Both the position numbers and the translations under genes were made by a program. From Dyella sp. EPa41 (GTDB lineage Bacteria > Pseudomonadota > Gammaproteobacteria > Xanthomonadales > Rhodanobacteraceae), in NCBI RefSeq assembly GCF_016586165.1, contig NZ_BCPR01000050.1:1-34234 (forward strand): DNA of 34,234 nt, in the 5' to 3' direction. The notes below the pieces were generated by a model. That model ran no database searches and was not told the DNA's origin. It saw only the letters and a program-made list of their open reading frames with translations. Below are positions 7,082 to 14,912 of this stretch, in pieces (positions within the stretch are counted from its first letter, which is position 1; every line of letters starts with the position of its first letter).

Positions 7082-9094
7082 TCACAGCCGCTGACGCGGC
7101 ATCCCATGCAAGTCGAGCGTAAACGCCACGCCGCTGCCATCGTCCAGATTGCGCGCCATCGCCACGCCGCCGTGGCGCTCCGCCACCAGGCGCACCACGT
7201 AGAGGCCCAGGCCGAGATGCGGCGCATCGCCGGGCGTGGCCTTGTCGCGCAGGCTTACCAGTGAATCGAACAGGCGCCCCTGCATGGCGGCGGGCAGCGG
7301 CGGCCCCTGGTTGGCCAGTTCGATCTCGGCGCCGTTGCCGGTTGCGCTGAGCGTCAACCGCAGCCAGCCGCCATCCGGCGTGAACGACAAGGCGTTGTCG
7401 AACAGCTTGTCCAGCGCCTGCGCGATCAGTTCGGGCGCGCAGTGCATCATCATCGGCTCGCCAGGCAGCACGGTTTCCAGTCTTCGCGTGCCGGCCAGCG
7501 GTCGATAGGCCTCGCTGCAACCACGCACCACGGCCACGAGGTCCACGTCCTCCGGCTCGGCCGCCGCAATGGCGCGTTCCATGCGGCTCGCCTCGCTCAT
7601 CGCGCGCACCAGCGCACCGAGCCGCGCCACGCCGTCGCGCGCGCGCAGCATGTAGGGCTGGGCATCCGGCGGCATCGCGTGCTCGGCCTGCAGCGCATGC
7701 TCCAGGTTGTCCAGCGAGGACTTCACGATCGCCAGCGGCGTGTTCAGTTCGTGCGAGAGCTTGGAGGCAAGCGTGCGCAGATAGTCCGTATAACCGCCCA
7801 CCACCTCGAACAGCCGCTCGAAGCTGCGCGCCAGGTCGCCGATCTCGTCCTCGGCGCTTGTCATCGGGAAGGGGCCGTCCAGACGTCCATCGTTCAATTG
7901 CGCGCGCTCGGCCGCATCGCGCAGGCGGCCCAGGCGAATGCTCAGGCGCGTGGCGAAGATCAGCAGGATCGCGCCTGCCACCAAGAGCACGCCGAAACTC
8001 GTGAGCAGCAAGCCCAGCAGCGCACGATTGGCCAGCAGCGGCACCGCGCGGCTGGCCTGTTCCAGCAGCAGCACGCCGCGCACCTGGCCGTCGCGCTCGA
8101 TCGGCACGGCCGCCGCCAGCACCACGCTGCCGCGCGCCTCGCCCTGCCGCCACAGCGTTGCCGGCTGTCCCTTGCTGGCATCGCGTACCTGGGCCACGTC
8201 CAGGCGCGGCACGTCCTGCGTCCACAGTTCCGCGTCTTCCACCTGGTTCGCCAGCAGCGAGCGATAGATCAGCGCGGCGAACCAGCCCGGCTGCTCGCCG
8301 GGTGCGGCGGCAGGGGCCGCCAGATGCCCGGTCTGCGCGAGCACCCAGCCGGCCGGTGCCAGCACGCGCGCCTGCACGCCATCGAGCGCGAGCTGACCCA
8401 GTTCGTAGGACAACGTGGGCGAGTACGCCACCAGCGGGCGACTCTCCACGGCTTGCGGATCACCACCCGCGGTCGCGTCGTAGATCGACAGGCCCAGTGA
8501 ATCCACGCCCAGGCTGCGCGGTACGCGCAGTTCCACGCGATACCCGCTGCCGTCTTCCTGCCATTGCGCACTGAGCTGCGCCGGCAAACCGTCAACGGCG
8601 GGGTCGAGCGGCCGCGCGGCGACCAAGCCGGGCGCCGCGCTGGCCAGCAGGTAGCGGCGCGACTCGCCCGCCCTGCCCAGGCTCAGCACCAGGTGATCGG
8701 CACGCAACGCGCCAGGGTCTTCCGCATCGGCGCGCGTGCGTTGCGTGCTGCGCACGTCCGCGTAGAGGTAGAGCCAGTCCGCGTCCTCGGCGAGCAGCAG
8801 CTTGCCGCGACGGTCCAGCGGCTGGCTCCACGGCGTGAGCGGCGCCCAGTCGTCGCCGTAACCGTCGATCGTGATCGGGTTGACCGTCTGCTGCACGTAC
8901 CAATCCGGCCCCGCCGGCGGCAGCGGTGCATCGGTGACCACCAGGCTGCGCGCCATGGCGCGTGCTGAGGCGGTAAGCGCCTGCGCCTGGCCTTCGCGCA
9001 GCAGGGTTTCCATCTGGCGCACATACAGCCAGCCGGCCACCGGCAAGGCCAGCGTGCACAGGGCAACGAGCAGCAGTTTGCGGCGGAGGGTCAT
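7082..9094 (-). CDS. pdsS: Sensor histidine kinase with large periplasmic domain (PdsS-like)
   Basis: A 670-residue kinase: membrane helix 7-25, periplasmic region 26-356, second helix about 357-382, HAMP-like linker, then the kinase core. H448 in SHELNTPLAIVKSSLDNL is the phosphorylated histidine, FDNALSFTP (N567) is the N box, and HLGLGLYVV (626-634) is the G2 box. The G1 box reads ELANQGPPLP and lacks the usual Asp. The periplasmic part around 70-200 (NPITIDGYGDDW, DADWLYLYADV) looks like a CBM9-type beta sandwich, which suggests sensing of glycans or another envelope ligand. Architecture and length match the histidine kinase family of the 'proteobacterial dedicated sortase system' (TIGR03785). 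It ends the operon RR - secreted protein - kinase, with 24 nt before it. No sortase is nearby, so the pds name reflects family resemblance only. Confidence 0.82.
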   Translation of the reverse strand: MTLRRKLLLVALCTLALPVAGWLYVRQMETLLREGQAQALTASARAMARSLVVTDAPLPPAGPDWYVQQTVNPITIDGYGDDWAPLTPWSQPLDRRGKLLLAEDADWLYLYADVRSTQRTRADAEDPGALRADHLVLSLGRAGESRRYLLASAAPGLVAARPLDPAVDGLPAQLSAQWQEDGSGYRVELRVPRSLGVDSLGLSIYDATAGGDPQAVESRPLVAYSPTLSYELGQLALDGVQARVLAPAGWVLAQTGHLAAPAAAPGEQPGWFAALIYRSLLANQVEDAELWTQDVPRLDVAQVRDASKGQPATLWRQGEARGSVVLAAAVPIERDGQVRGVLLLEQASRAVPLLANRALLGLLLTSFGVLLVAGAILLIFATRLSIRLGRLRDAAERAQLNDGRLDGPFPMTSAEDEIGDLARSFERLFEVVGGYTDYLRTLASKLSHELNTPLAIVKSSLDNLEHALQAEHAMPPDAQPYMLRARDGVARLGALVRAMSEASRMERAIAAAEPEDVDLVAVVRGCSEAYRPLAGTRRLETVLPGEPMMMHCAPELIAQALDKLFDNALSFTPDGGWLRLTLSATGNGAEIELANQGPPLPAAMQGRLFDSLVSLRDKATPGDAPHLGLGLYVVRLVAERHGGVAMARNLDDGSGVAFTLDLHGMPRQRL

Positions 9095-9118
9095 GCCGGC
9101 ACGATACCGAAAAGCCGC

Positions 9119-9712
9119 TTAGTGCGCGGCCTTGGCGGCGGAGGCATGCCCGGCGGCGTTCACCGCGTAACGCGATTGTTCGACCACCTGCCGGAACAGC
9201 GCGAGCAGTTCTTCCTTGCCCTGCTCGTCGTGTGCGAACGCCATCGACCAGCTGAAGCGGATGCCGCTCGCCAGGCCGGGATCGCAGAACACCACCACGT
9301 CGTCCTTGTGGTCCGTGCCTTCGTACAGCACGCCGCGACAGGCCAGTGCCTTGTTGTCGAGCGCAAACACGCCCGCCTTGCCGCGGGGATCGCGACCGAG
9401 GTAGTGATGGCGATCGTCCTGCACCTCGGCTTCGAGCGACGACAGTTTGGACGGCCAGACGTTGAGCACCATCACGCGATCCGGCTCGCCCGTCCATTCG
9501 CCCTTGTAGAGCACTTCGTTGACGCCGATGCCCTGCGCGTACAGGCAGCAGTCCTGCGTCCAGCCGGCCGGAAGCACGGTGCGGATGGTCCACGCTGGAA
9601 CATCACGGTCCGCCTTGCCGCTGACCACCACCGACGCCGCATCAGCGGCCGAGGCACCCTGTGCGGAAACCCACAACAGCAACAACGACGGCAAACACAC
9701 CCAACGCTTCAT
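9119..9712 (-). CDS. Secreted protein of unknown function between regulator and kinase
   Basis: A 197-residue protein with a clear Sec signal peptide (MKRWVCLPSLLLLWVSAQGASA, cleavage near residue 22). The mature part has no membrane helix. It has at least four cysteines (in DCCLYAQG, LACRGV and VFCDPG) that could form disulfides in the periplasm. I do not recognise the family. ATG 9712 is chosen because it overlaps the regulator's stop by one base (TGATG) and has GGAAG upstream; ATG 9724 is an alternative. Its place between the response regulator and the kinase, with coupling to the first and 24 nt to the second, suggests an accessory sensor or ligand-binding partner for the kinase's periplasmic domain. 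That role is inference from position alone. Confidence 0.8.
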   Translation of the reverse strand: MKRWVCLPSLLLLWVSAQGASAADAASVVVSGKADRDVPAWTIRTVLPAGWTQDCCLYAQGIGVNEVLYKGEWTGEPDRVMVLNVWPSKLSSLEAEVQDDRHHYLGRDPRGKAGVFALDNKALACRGVLYEGTDHKDDVVVFCDPGLASGIRFSWSMAFAHDEQGKEELLALFRQVVEQSRYAVNAAGHASAAKAAH

Positions 9713-10401
9713 CAAGGCTTCCATCGATAGCCCACGCCATGCACCGTCTCGATGGCGTCGAACTCCGGCGCCACCGCGATGAACTTCTTGCGGATGCGCT
9801 TGATGTGCGAGGTGATGGTGGCATCGTCCACCACCAGCTCGGCTTCACGCATCAACTGGTCACGGTTCTTCACGTGACCGGGAAAGCGCACCAGGGTGTG
9901 CACCATCCAGAACTCGGTGACCGTCAGCGGGATCTCCTCGTTGTTCCAAGTGATGCGCATGCGTTCGGATTCGAGCTTGAGCGGGCCATGCTCGATCACC
10001 GTCTCGCTGGACGCGGGCACCTTCAGCGATTCGATGCGGCGGAACAGCGCCGCGATGCGGGCCGCCAGCTGGTGCAGGCTGGTGTCCTTGCTCAGGTAAT
10101 CGTCGGCGCCCAGGCGCAGGCCCGAGATCACGTCGAAATCGGAATCGCGCGCCGTGAGGAAGATGATCGGCAGCGTCGCCGACTTGGCGCGCAGCTCCCG
10201 GCACAGGTCGAAGCCGCCTTCCGGCTCGTCGCCCAGGCCGATGTCGATGATGACCAGCTCCGGCAGCCGCATGGCGAAGGCGTTGGAGGCCTCCTGCCGC
10301 GAGCCATAGCCGCGCGTTTCGTAACCGAAGCGGGTCAGCGCCTCGACATAGTTGGCGCGGATCAGCGGCTCGTCTTCGACGATGGCGATGCTGCGGCCCA
10401 T
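9712..10401 (-). CDS. pdsR: OmpR-family response regulator (PdsR-like)
   Basis: 229 residues. The receiver domain carries the acidic pair in IVEDEP, phospho-acceptor D53 in IIDIGLGDE, the conserved Thr in FLTARD and K105 in DDYLSKD. A winged-helix DNA-binding domain follows (about 135-229) with NRDQLMREAE, TSHIKRIRKKF and the closing VHGVGYRW motif. The wording IIDIGL...GGFDLCREL...DSDFDVISGLRLGADDYL matches my memory of the regulator family tied to proteobacterial dedicated sortase systems (TIGR03787). GGGAG sits 6 nt before the ATG. It is the first gene of the operon and diverges from two small genes; the shared upstream region has nested inverted repeats that could be its own operator. Confidence 0.88.
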   Translation of the reverse strand: MGRSIAIVEDEPLIRANYVEALTRFGYETRGYGSRQEASNAFAMRLPELVIIDIGLGDEPEGGFDLCRELRAKSATLPIIFLTARDSDFDVISGLRLGADDYLSKDTSLHQLAARIAALFRRIESLKVPASSETVIEHGPLKLESERMRITWNNEEIPLTVTEFWMVHTLVRFPGHVKNRDQLMREAELVVDDATITSHIKRIRKKFIAVAPEFDAIETVHGVGYRWKP

Positions 10402-10416
10402 GGCTCACTCCCAAAT

Positions 10417-10501
10417 GGCGATGGCGCGCAGCGTGAAGGCTGCGTGGCAAGCGCGCAAGCCATGAACGCACGCTGCCCTCATTTCGCCATTCGCCATCGC
10501 C
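10417..10501. promoter_or_regulatory. Nested inverted repeats in the divergent pdsR/small-gene region
   Basis: Outer arms GGCGATGGCG (10417-10426) and CGCCATCGCC (10492-10501), inner arms CAGCGTG (10429-10435) and CACGCTG (10469-10475). Between them is the direct repeat GCAAGC-GC-GCAAGC (10447-10460). The region separates the regulator from two divergent small genes, so an operator or a 5'-UTR hairpin is plausible. No convincing -10/-35 pair was found. The rest of 10402-10664 holds nothing else I can support. Confidence 0.4.
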
Positions 10502-10664
10502 AGGCCGCCACAGCCGGCGGCCGTGATGCAGTTCGCACAAATGCCGCGGTTCGTTCGCGATGCCACGCCACCGGCCGATCTTGCCCGCGTTTTGCCACAT
10601 TCGGGTCCCGGCGCATGCCCGGCCGGGGAGCGCAATGAAGCTGTCTACGCAGGAGTCCCGACAC

Positions 10665-10784
10665 ATGCGCCCCAACGGCCAACCGCCCGTCGATCCCAAC
10701 GCCGAACTGCACGGTTTCGAGCCGTTGCGCGTGGTGCTGGCGCTGGGCGCGCTCCTGCTCGGCCTGGTCATGAGCCTGCACTGA
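10665..10784 (+). CDS. Small single-pass membrane protein
   Basis: A 39-residue product starting MRPNGQPPVDPNAEL and ending in one hydrophobic helix (VVLALGALLLGLVMSL). AGGAG at 10651-10655 is 9 nt before ATG 10665. ATG 10635, with GGGGAG only 4 nt upstream, would add ten residues and is the alternative. The stop codon is followed at once by the AGGAGG of the next small gene, so the two form an operon. It diverges from the PdsR-like regulator and could be its target. Function unknown; small size lowers confidence. Confidence 0.6.
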   Translation: MRPNGQPPVDPNAELHGFEPLRVVLALGALLLGLVMSLH

Positions 10785-10795
10785 GGAGGCCCGTC

Positions 10796-10930
10796 ATGAA
10801 CGGCGATATCGAACTGAACGATCCTTTCCTGTCACCTGCCGTGGAAGGCTTGGAGGCGGCCAGCGCGCATGGAAGCGCGTCGGCCGCCGGGGCCGATGAG
10901 CCCGATCCCGAATACTGGCAACCCTTTTGA
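10796..10930 (+). CDS. Small acidic protein of unknown function
   Basis: 44 residues, strongly acidic (MNGDIELNDPFLSP at the start, DEPDPEYWQPF at the end) with an Ala/Ser-rich middle. An excellent ribosome site, AGGAGG, lies 6 nt before ATG 10796. It is the second gene of a two-gene unit, 11 nt after the small membrane protein, and a strong intrinsic terminator lies 30 nt after its stop, which supports it as a real transcript end. No recognisable domain. Confidence 0.6.
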   Translation: MNGDIELNDPFLSPAVEGLEAASAHGSASAAGADEPDPEYWQPF

Positions 10931-10960
10931 GCCTTGCTCCCGCCCCCGGGTTACGTTCCT

Positions 10961-10985
10961 CCCCGCCCATGGCGGGGATTTTTTC
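10961..10985 (+). terminator. Intrinsic terminator after the small-gene operon
   Basis: CCCCGCC (10961-10967), loop CAT, GGCGGGG (10971-10977), then ATTTTTTC. Perfect 7-bp GC stem with a T-run on the plus strand. Confidence 0.88.
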
Positions 10986-11135
10986 ATCTGAACAAAGACT
11001 TAGGGCCATGCCCAGGCAGGGCCGTCCGGGGAACCAAACCGCAGGATCCCGGTCCGAACTGTTGGCGGTCGTGGATTCTTGCCGTGGATCCCTGGCCGCC
11101 GTGTGGTCTCCTCACACGTCGTTCCGACGAACTTG

Positions 11136-11157
11136 TCCCGGCGCGGATGCGCCGGGA
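11136..11157. terminator. Possible terminator hairpin near the rpe 3' end
   Basis: TCCCGGCGC (11136-11144), loop GGAT, GCGCCGGGA (11149-11157), a perfect 9-bp stem, followed on the plus strand only by the weak TCTTCTT. It lies 28 nt beyond the rpe stop. No good T-run on the minus strand, so direction is uncertain. Confidence 0.4.
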
Positions 11158-11185
11158 TCTTCTTGTGGGGACCCGCCCAGCGCCT

Positions 11186-11866
11186 TCAGGCCGGGACGGC
11201 CGCCAGCTGCTCGTGCATCGCGGCAATGACGGTCTTGTAGTCCGGCGCATTGAAGATGGCCGATCCGGCCACGAAGGTGTCGGCGCCCGCCGCGCCGATC
11301 TCGCCGATGTTGTTCGCCGTCACGCCGCCGTCGATCTCCAGGCGGATCGCGCGGCCGCTCTCGTCGATGCGGCGGCGCACCTGGCGCAGCTTGTCCAGCG
11401 CGGTGGGGATGAACTTCTGCCCGCCGAAGCCCGGGTTCACCGACATCAGCAGGATCAGGTCCAGCTTGTCCATCACGTAATCGAGATAGCTCAGCGGCGT
11501 GGCCGGGTTGAACACCAGGCCGGCCTGGCAGCCCGAATCCTTGATGAGGCCGATGGTGCGGTCGATGTGCTCGCTGGCTTCCGGGTGGAAGCTGATCACG
11601 GTCGCGCCCGCCTTGGCGAAATCCGGCACGATGCGATCCACCGGCTTCACCATCAGGTGCACGTCGATCGGCGCGGTGATGCCGTAATCGCGCAACGCCT
11701 TGAGCACCATCGGGCCCATGGTGAGGTTGGGCACGTAGTGGTTGTCCATCACGTCGAAATGCACCCAGTCCGCGCCGGCGGCCAGCGCCTTGGCGGTGTC
11801 CTCGCCGAGCCGCGCGAAATCGGCGGAGAGGATGGACGGGGCGATGACGTTGGATTGCTTGCTCAT
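11186..11866 (-). CDS. rpe: Ribulose-phosphate 3-epimerase
   Basis: Interconverts ribulose 5-phosphate and xylulose 5-phosphate in the pentose phosphate pathway (cytoplasm). The 226-residue TIM barrel shows the family signatures: [10 protein letters not shown] at the N-terminus, WVHFDVMD (metal ligands H36, D38), the second histidine in [20 protein letters not shown], and LEIDGGV with the second catalytic aspartate. The phosphate-binding end FVAGSAIF is present. Length and start ([11 protein letters not shown]) are standard. It stands alone here, between the small-gene operon and a REP doublet that separates it from djlA. Confidence 0.97.
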   Translation of the reverse strand: MSKQSNVIAPSILSADFARLGEDTAKALAAGADWVHFDVMDNHYVPNLTMGPMVLKALRDYGITAPIDVHLMVKPVDRIVPDFAKAGATVISFHPEASEHIDRTIGLIKDSGCQAGLVFNPATPLSYLDYVMDKLDLILLMSVNPGFGGQKFIPTALDKLRQVRRRIDESGRAIRLEIDGGVTANNIGEIGAAGADTFVAGSAIFNAPDYKTVIAAMHEQLAAVPA

Positions 11867-11878
11867 GATGCTAGGTCC

Positions 11879-11961
11879 TGTAGGAGCGCACCCAGTGCGC
11901 GATCAGCCTACGAAGCGGTGACGATGTAACCCTGTGGTCGCGCACAGGGTGCGCTCCGACA
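11879..11961. repeat. Inverted doublet of REP-like palindromes (copies 6 and 7)
   Basis: Copy 6 (11879-11902, plus orientation) and copy 7 (11938-11961, minus orientation, with CCC/CTG centre and one GAC variant at its end) flank a 35-nt spacer containing ACGAAGCGGTGACG. It occupies nearly all of the rpe-djlA gap and could act as a transcript barrier or mRNA end. Confidence 0.85.
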
Positions 11962-11975
11962 CGTAGGCGCCAAGT

Positions 11976-12785
11976 CTATTTGAAGCCGCGCTCGGCCTTG
12001 ATGCGCTCGTAGGCGGCGTTGATCTCGCTGGCGCGCGATTCCGCCTGCTTGCGCATCGCTTCGGGCAGGTCACCCAGGCGATCCGGATGGTGCTCGGAAA
12101 TCAGCTTGCGGTAGGCGCGCTTCACCCCGCGGTCGTCCACGCTGCGCGCAATGCCGAGCACGGTGTACGGGTCGGGTCCCTGCGTGTTGCGCTGGGGCGG
12201 CACGTAGCCGCCGTTGCCGCCGTACGGGCCATGGCCGCGCGAGTAGCCCGTGGCGTTCCAGGCGTAGCCCTTCATGGCCATCAGCGCCATCAGCTCCATG
12301 TCGCTCACGCGCAGCGCGAAGGCGAGCTGGCGCAGGATGGCCATCTTTTCCGGCGGCGGGTTGCCCTCGGCCAGCACCGTTTCGATCACCACGTCCAGCA
12401 CGGGAAAAGCATGATCACGACGCAGGCCGACCCAGCGGCGCAGCTCCTCGATGGCGAGGCTCACGTTGAACTCGGGCTGCTTGCCCTGGTTAAACGCGAT
12501 GATGGCCTGCTTGCGCTGCTCATGCTCCAGGCCCATGCGCTGCATCACGCGCTCGGCCACGGCGATCTCGGCCTCGGACACGCGGCCGTCGGACTTGGCC
12601 ACCGCGCCCAGCACGTTGAACAGCGGACTGATGTAGCCGCCGGCCTCGGGCGTGACCCGGGCGCGCTGCCCCTTGCGCAGGCTGTCGATGATGAAGCCGG
12701 TGATGCCGCCGACCACGGCGCCCGGCAGGCCGTGACCGAAGATCAGTCCGAACAGGGCGAGCCAGAGGGTCCAGGTGAAAGTCAT
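11976..12785 (-). CDS. djlA: DjlA-type membrane-anchored J-domain co-chaperone
   Basis: 269 residues with the DjlA layout: one N-terminal glycine-rich membrane helix (LWLALFGLIFGHGLPGAVVGGITGFII), a TerB-like helical domain (about 50-170, with AVAKSDGRVSEAEI), a Gly/Tyr/Pro-rich linker, and a C-terminal J domain (206-269) with the HPD motif at 233-235 in SEHHPDRLGDLP. The J domain stimulates DnaK; DjlA works at the inner membrane in stress and envelope signalling in E. coli. Its ATG overlaps the stop of the upstream cytochrome c gene by four bases (ATGA), so the two are translated together. Confidence 0.93.
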   Translation of the reverse strand: MTFTWTLWLALFGLIFGHGLPGAVVGGITGFIIDSLRKGQRARVTPEAGGYISPLFNVLGAVAKSDGRVSEAEIAVAERVMQRMGLEHEQRKQAIIAFNQGKQPEFNVSLAIEELRRWVGLRRDHAFPVLDVVIETVLAEGNPPPEKMAILRQLAFALRVSDMELMALMAMKGYAWNATGYSRGHGPYGGNGGYVPPQRNTQGPDPYTVLGIARSVDDRGVKRAYRKLISEHHPDRLGDLPEAMRKQAESRASEINAAYERIKAERGFK

Positions 12786-13147
12786 GGGTTGCCTTGAGCG
12801 TGGGGCGTCTGCGCGCTGTACCAGCGCGCCAGTTCGTCGAGATCGGCGTCACTCATCGGGCCGATGGCCGCGCGCATCAAGGGCACGTTGCGGCGACCGT
12901 CGCGATATTGCTTGAGCGCCTCGCGCAGGTAATCGAGCTTCTGGCCGGCCAGGTTGGGCGCGCCGGGAATCTGCGCCATGCCGGTTTCGCCATGGCACGC
13001 CGCGCACAGGCCCAGTCGCGCGGGCTTGGCCGGCGCCGCCGCGTGAACGGGCAGCGCGGCCACGAGTCCGGCCGTGAGCAACGGCCACGCCCACGCGTGG
13101 CGCTTGCCCGTGCGTGGTGCGGCATCGATGCGGGGCGGCGGGACCAT
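12782..13147 (-). CDS. Small c-type cytochrome (single haem)
   Basis: 121 residues: a basic N-terminus, a hydrophobic signal or anchor ([16 protein letters not shown]), and one class I cytochrome c domain with haem site CAACH (C48, C51, H52), the conserved GAPNLAGQ segment, a likely axial Met in [12 protein letters not shown], and a closing [11 protein letters not shown] helix. It resembles half of a cytochrome c4, or c5-like domains, and should carry electrons in the periplasm. The start is uncertain: no good ribosome site precedes ATG 13147. Coupling to djlA by ATGA overlap is clear; a functional link is not known to me. Confidence 0.88.
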   Translation of the reverse strand: MVPPPRIDAAPRTGKRHAWAWPLLTAGLVAALPVHAAAPAKPARLGLCAACHGETGMAQIPGAPNLAGQKLDYLREALKQYRDGRRNVPLMRAAIGPMSDADLDELARWYSAQTPHAQGNP

Positions 13148-13248
13148 CGGGAAGGGCCTGGCTCAAAAAGCGCCGATTCTAGCAGCCGCCGCAAGCACCG
13201 CTGGGCCAGGCGCAACGTCGCGAGGCGTTCCGCCGGGGCCTCACCCGC

Positions 13249-13254
13249 TACAAT
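13249..13254 (+). promoter_or_regulatory. Candidate purC -10 box (TACAAT)
   Basis: TACAAT within CCGCTACAATGG, 86 nt before the purC start and inside the divergent gap with the cytochrome gene. No good -35 box seen at 16-18 nt. Confidence 0.4.
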
Positions 13255-13340
13255 GGATGGCTTCGCGGGCCCCGCCGCTGGGCCCCAGTCATCGTTTTCC
13301 CGTCCTGGCGCGCCAGGCGGCCAGCCAGGAGCGAACGAAC

Positions 13341-14237
13341 GTGCCCACCACCCTGCTGCAATCGAACCTGCCGGGCCTGGAACTGATCCACCGCGGCAAG
13401 GTGCGCGACGTCTACGCGCTGCCGGAGAACCGCCTGCTGATCGTTGCCAGCGACCGCCTGTCCGCGTTCGACGTGGTGCTGCCCGACCCGATTCCGGGCA
13501 AGGGCGAGATGCTCACGCAGATCTCCAACTTCTGGTTCGGCAAGACCGCGCACCTGGTGCCCAACCACCTGCTCGACGTGCCGCTGGCCGACGTGCTGCC
13601 CGCCGGCACCGATCTGAAGCTCTACGAGAAGCGCGCCGTGGTCACGCGCCGCCTCAAGCCGGTACCGGTGGAAGCCATCGCGCGCGGTTACCTCATCGGC
13701 TCGGGCTGGAAGGACTACCAGGCCACCGGTTCACTGTGCGGCATCCAGCTGCCGGCTGGCCTCAGGCAGGCGCAGCAGTTGCCTGAGCCGATCTTCACGC
13801 CGTCGACCAAGGCCGCCGTGGGCGATCACGACGAGAACGTGAGCTTCGATGCCGTGGTGGCCGCCGTGGGCACCGAGCTCGCCGAACAGGTGCGCGCAGC
13901 GACGCTGTCGATCTACCAGTGGGCCGCCGCCTATGCCGCCGAGCGCGGCATCATCATCGCCGACACCAAGTTCGAGTTCGGCACCGATGAAAGCGGCAAG
14001 CTCTACGTGATGGACGAGATGCTGACGCCCGATTCCTCGCGCTTCTGGCCGGCCGACTCGTACCAGGTCGGCATCAGCCCGCCGAGCTACGACAAGCAGT
14101 TCGTGCGCGACTACCTGGAAACGCTGGACTGGAACAAGAAAGCGCCCGGCCCGAACGTGCCCGCCCACGTGATTGCCGCCACTTCGGCGAAGTACGCCGA
14201 AGCGCTGCAGCGTCTTGCCGACATCAAGCTGGACTGA
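13341..14237 (+). CDS. purC: Phosphoribosylaminoimidazole-succinocarboxamide synthase
   Basis: Joins aspartate to CAIR with ATP to give SAICAR in de novo purine synthesis. The 298-residue product is the longer PurC form. Seen motifs: HRGKVRDVY (ATP site), [31 protein letters not shown] (substrate site), IADTKFEFG and [13 protein letters not shown]. The start is GTG 13341 with AGGAG 9 nt upstream. An open extension back to 13074 is rejected because it overlaps the divergent cytochrome gene and lacks a ribosome site. A DUF962 gene follows after 6 nt, likely in the same transcript. Confidence 0.97.
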   Translation: MPTTLLQSNLPGLELIHRGKVRDVYALPENRLLIVASDRLSAFDVVLPDPIPGKGEMLTQISNFWFGKTAHLVPNHLLDVPLADVLPAGTDLKLYEKRAVVTRRLKPVPVEAIARGYLIGSGWKDYQATGSLCGIQLPAGLRQAQQLPEPIFTPSTKAAVGDHDENVSFDAVVAAVGTELAEQVRAATLSIYQWAAAYAAERGIIIADTKFEFGTDESGKLYVMDEMLTPDSSRFWPADSYQVGISPPSYDKQFVRDYLETLDWNKKAPGPNVPAHVIAATSAKYAEALQRLADIKLD

Positions 14238-14243
14238 TCCCGC

Positions 14244-14693
14244 ATGCAGCACTGGCTCGATAGCTACAGCGCCGACCACCAGCACCCCATCAACCGCCTG
14301 CTCCACTGGATCTGCGTGCCGCTGATCCTGTGGTGCGCGATCGCGATGATGTGGACGATTCCGGTGCCGCCGATGATCGGTCGCCCCGGCTTCTGGTCGG
14401 TCGCTGCACTGGTGCTGGCCTTCGCGTGGTACTGGAAGCAGTCGCACCGCCTGGGCGCCGCGCTGTTCGTCGCCCTGGTGCTGCTATGCCTGCTGACGGA
14501 ATGGGCTTATCGCCAGCTGGGGCCGCATGGCTTGCTGCTGACGGCCATCGGCGTGTTCGTCGTGGCATGGATCGGGCAGTTCATCGGCCACGCCATCGAA
14601 GGCCGCCGGCCAAGCTTCTTCACCGACCTCGCCTACCTGTTGGTGGGCCCGGCGTGGCTGATGGACAAGCTGCTGCGCCGCGTGGGCATTTGA
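14244..14693 (+). CDS. DUF962/Mpo1-like membrane protein
   Basis: 149 residues, with about four membrane helices. Family hallmarks are the N-terminal SYSADHQHPINRLLHWICVP (conserved Tyr, His and Asn) and the C-terminal QFIGHAIEGRRPSFFTDLAYLL followed by GPAWL. The yeast relative Mpo1 is an iron-dependent 2-hydroxy fatty acid dioxygenase. Whether bacterial members do the same is less certain, but the histidines that would bind iron are present. It sits 6 nt after purC with no promoter between, probably a passenger of the purC transcript. Confidence 0.85.
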   Translation: MQHWLDSYSADHQHPINRLLHWICVPLILWCAIAMMWTIPVPPMIGRPGFWSVAALVLAFAWYWKQSHRLGAALFVALVLLCLLTEWAYRQLGPHGLLLTAIGVFVVAWIGQFIGHAIEGRRPSFFTDLAYLLVGPAWLMDKLLRRVGI

Positions 14694-14912
14694 CCTGCGA
14701 CGGCGTCCGCGCCCCGTCCGCAGGCGCAGGCCGGAACCCCGGGCCTTGTCCTCGTGGCTTTGGCGCCATGTCGGAGACAATGTCCCCGTCGGCGCCATAC
14801 CGGATGGCGCGGCCATCGAACGCGATCGCAACGGGATGACCCGCCTTCGGCTGTTGCAAATCACCTCCGGCCTGCGCCGGCATGACGGGCAAAATCGGGA
14901 ACCTCAAACGGC

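Noticed and set aside
7082-10401. Complete sortase system
   Set aside because: No sortase (TLxTC-type motif) or sorting-signal protein was found in the window; only the two-component families resemble it.
13074-13340. 89-residue N-terminal extension of PurC
   Set aside because: Overlaps the divergent cytochrome gene and promoter region; GTG 13341 has a good ribosome site and gives the family start.
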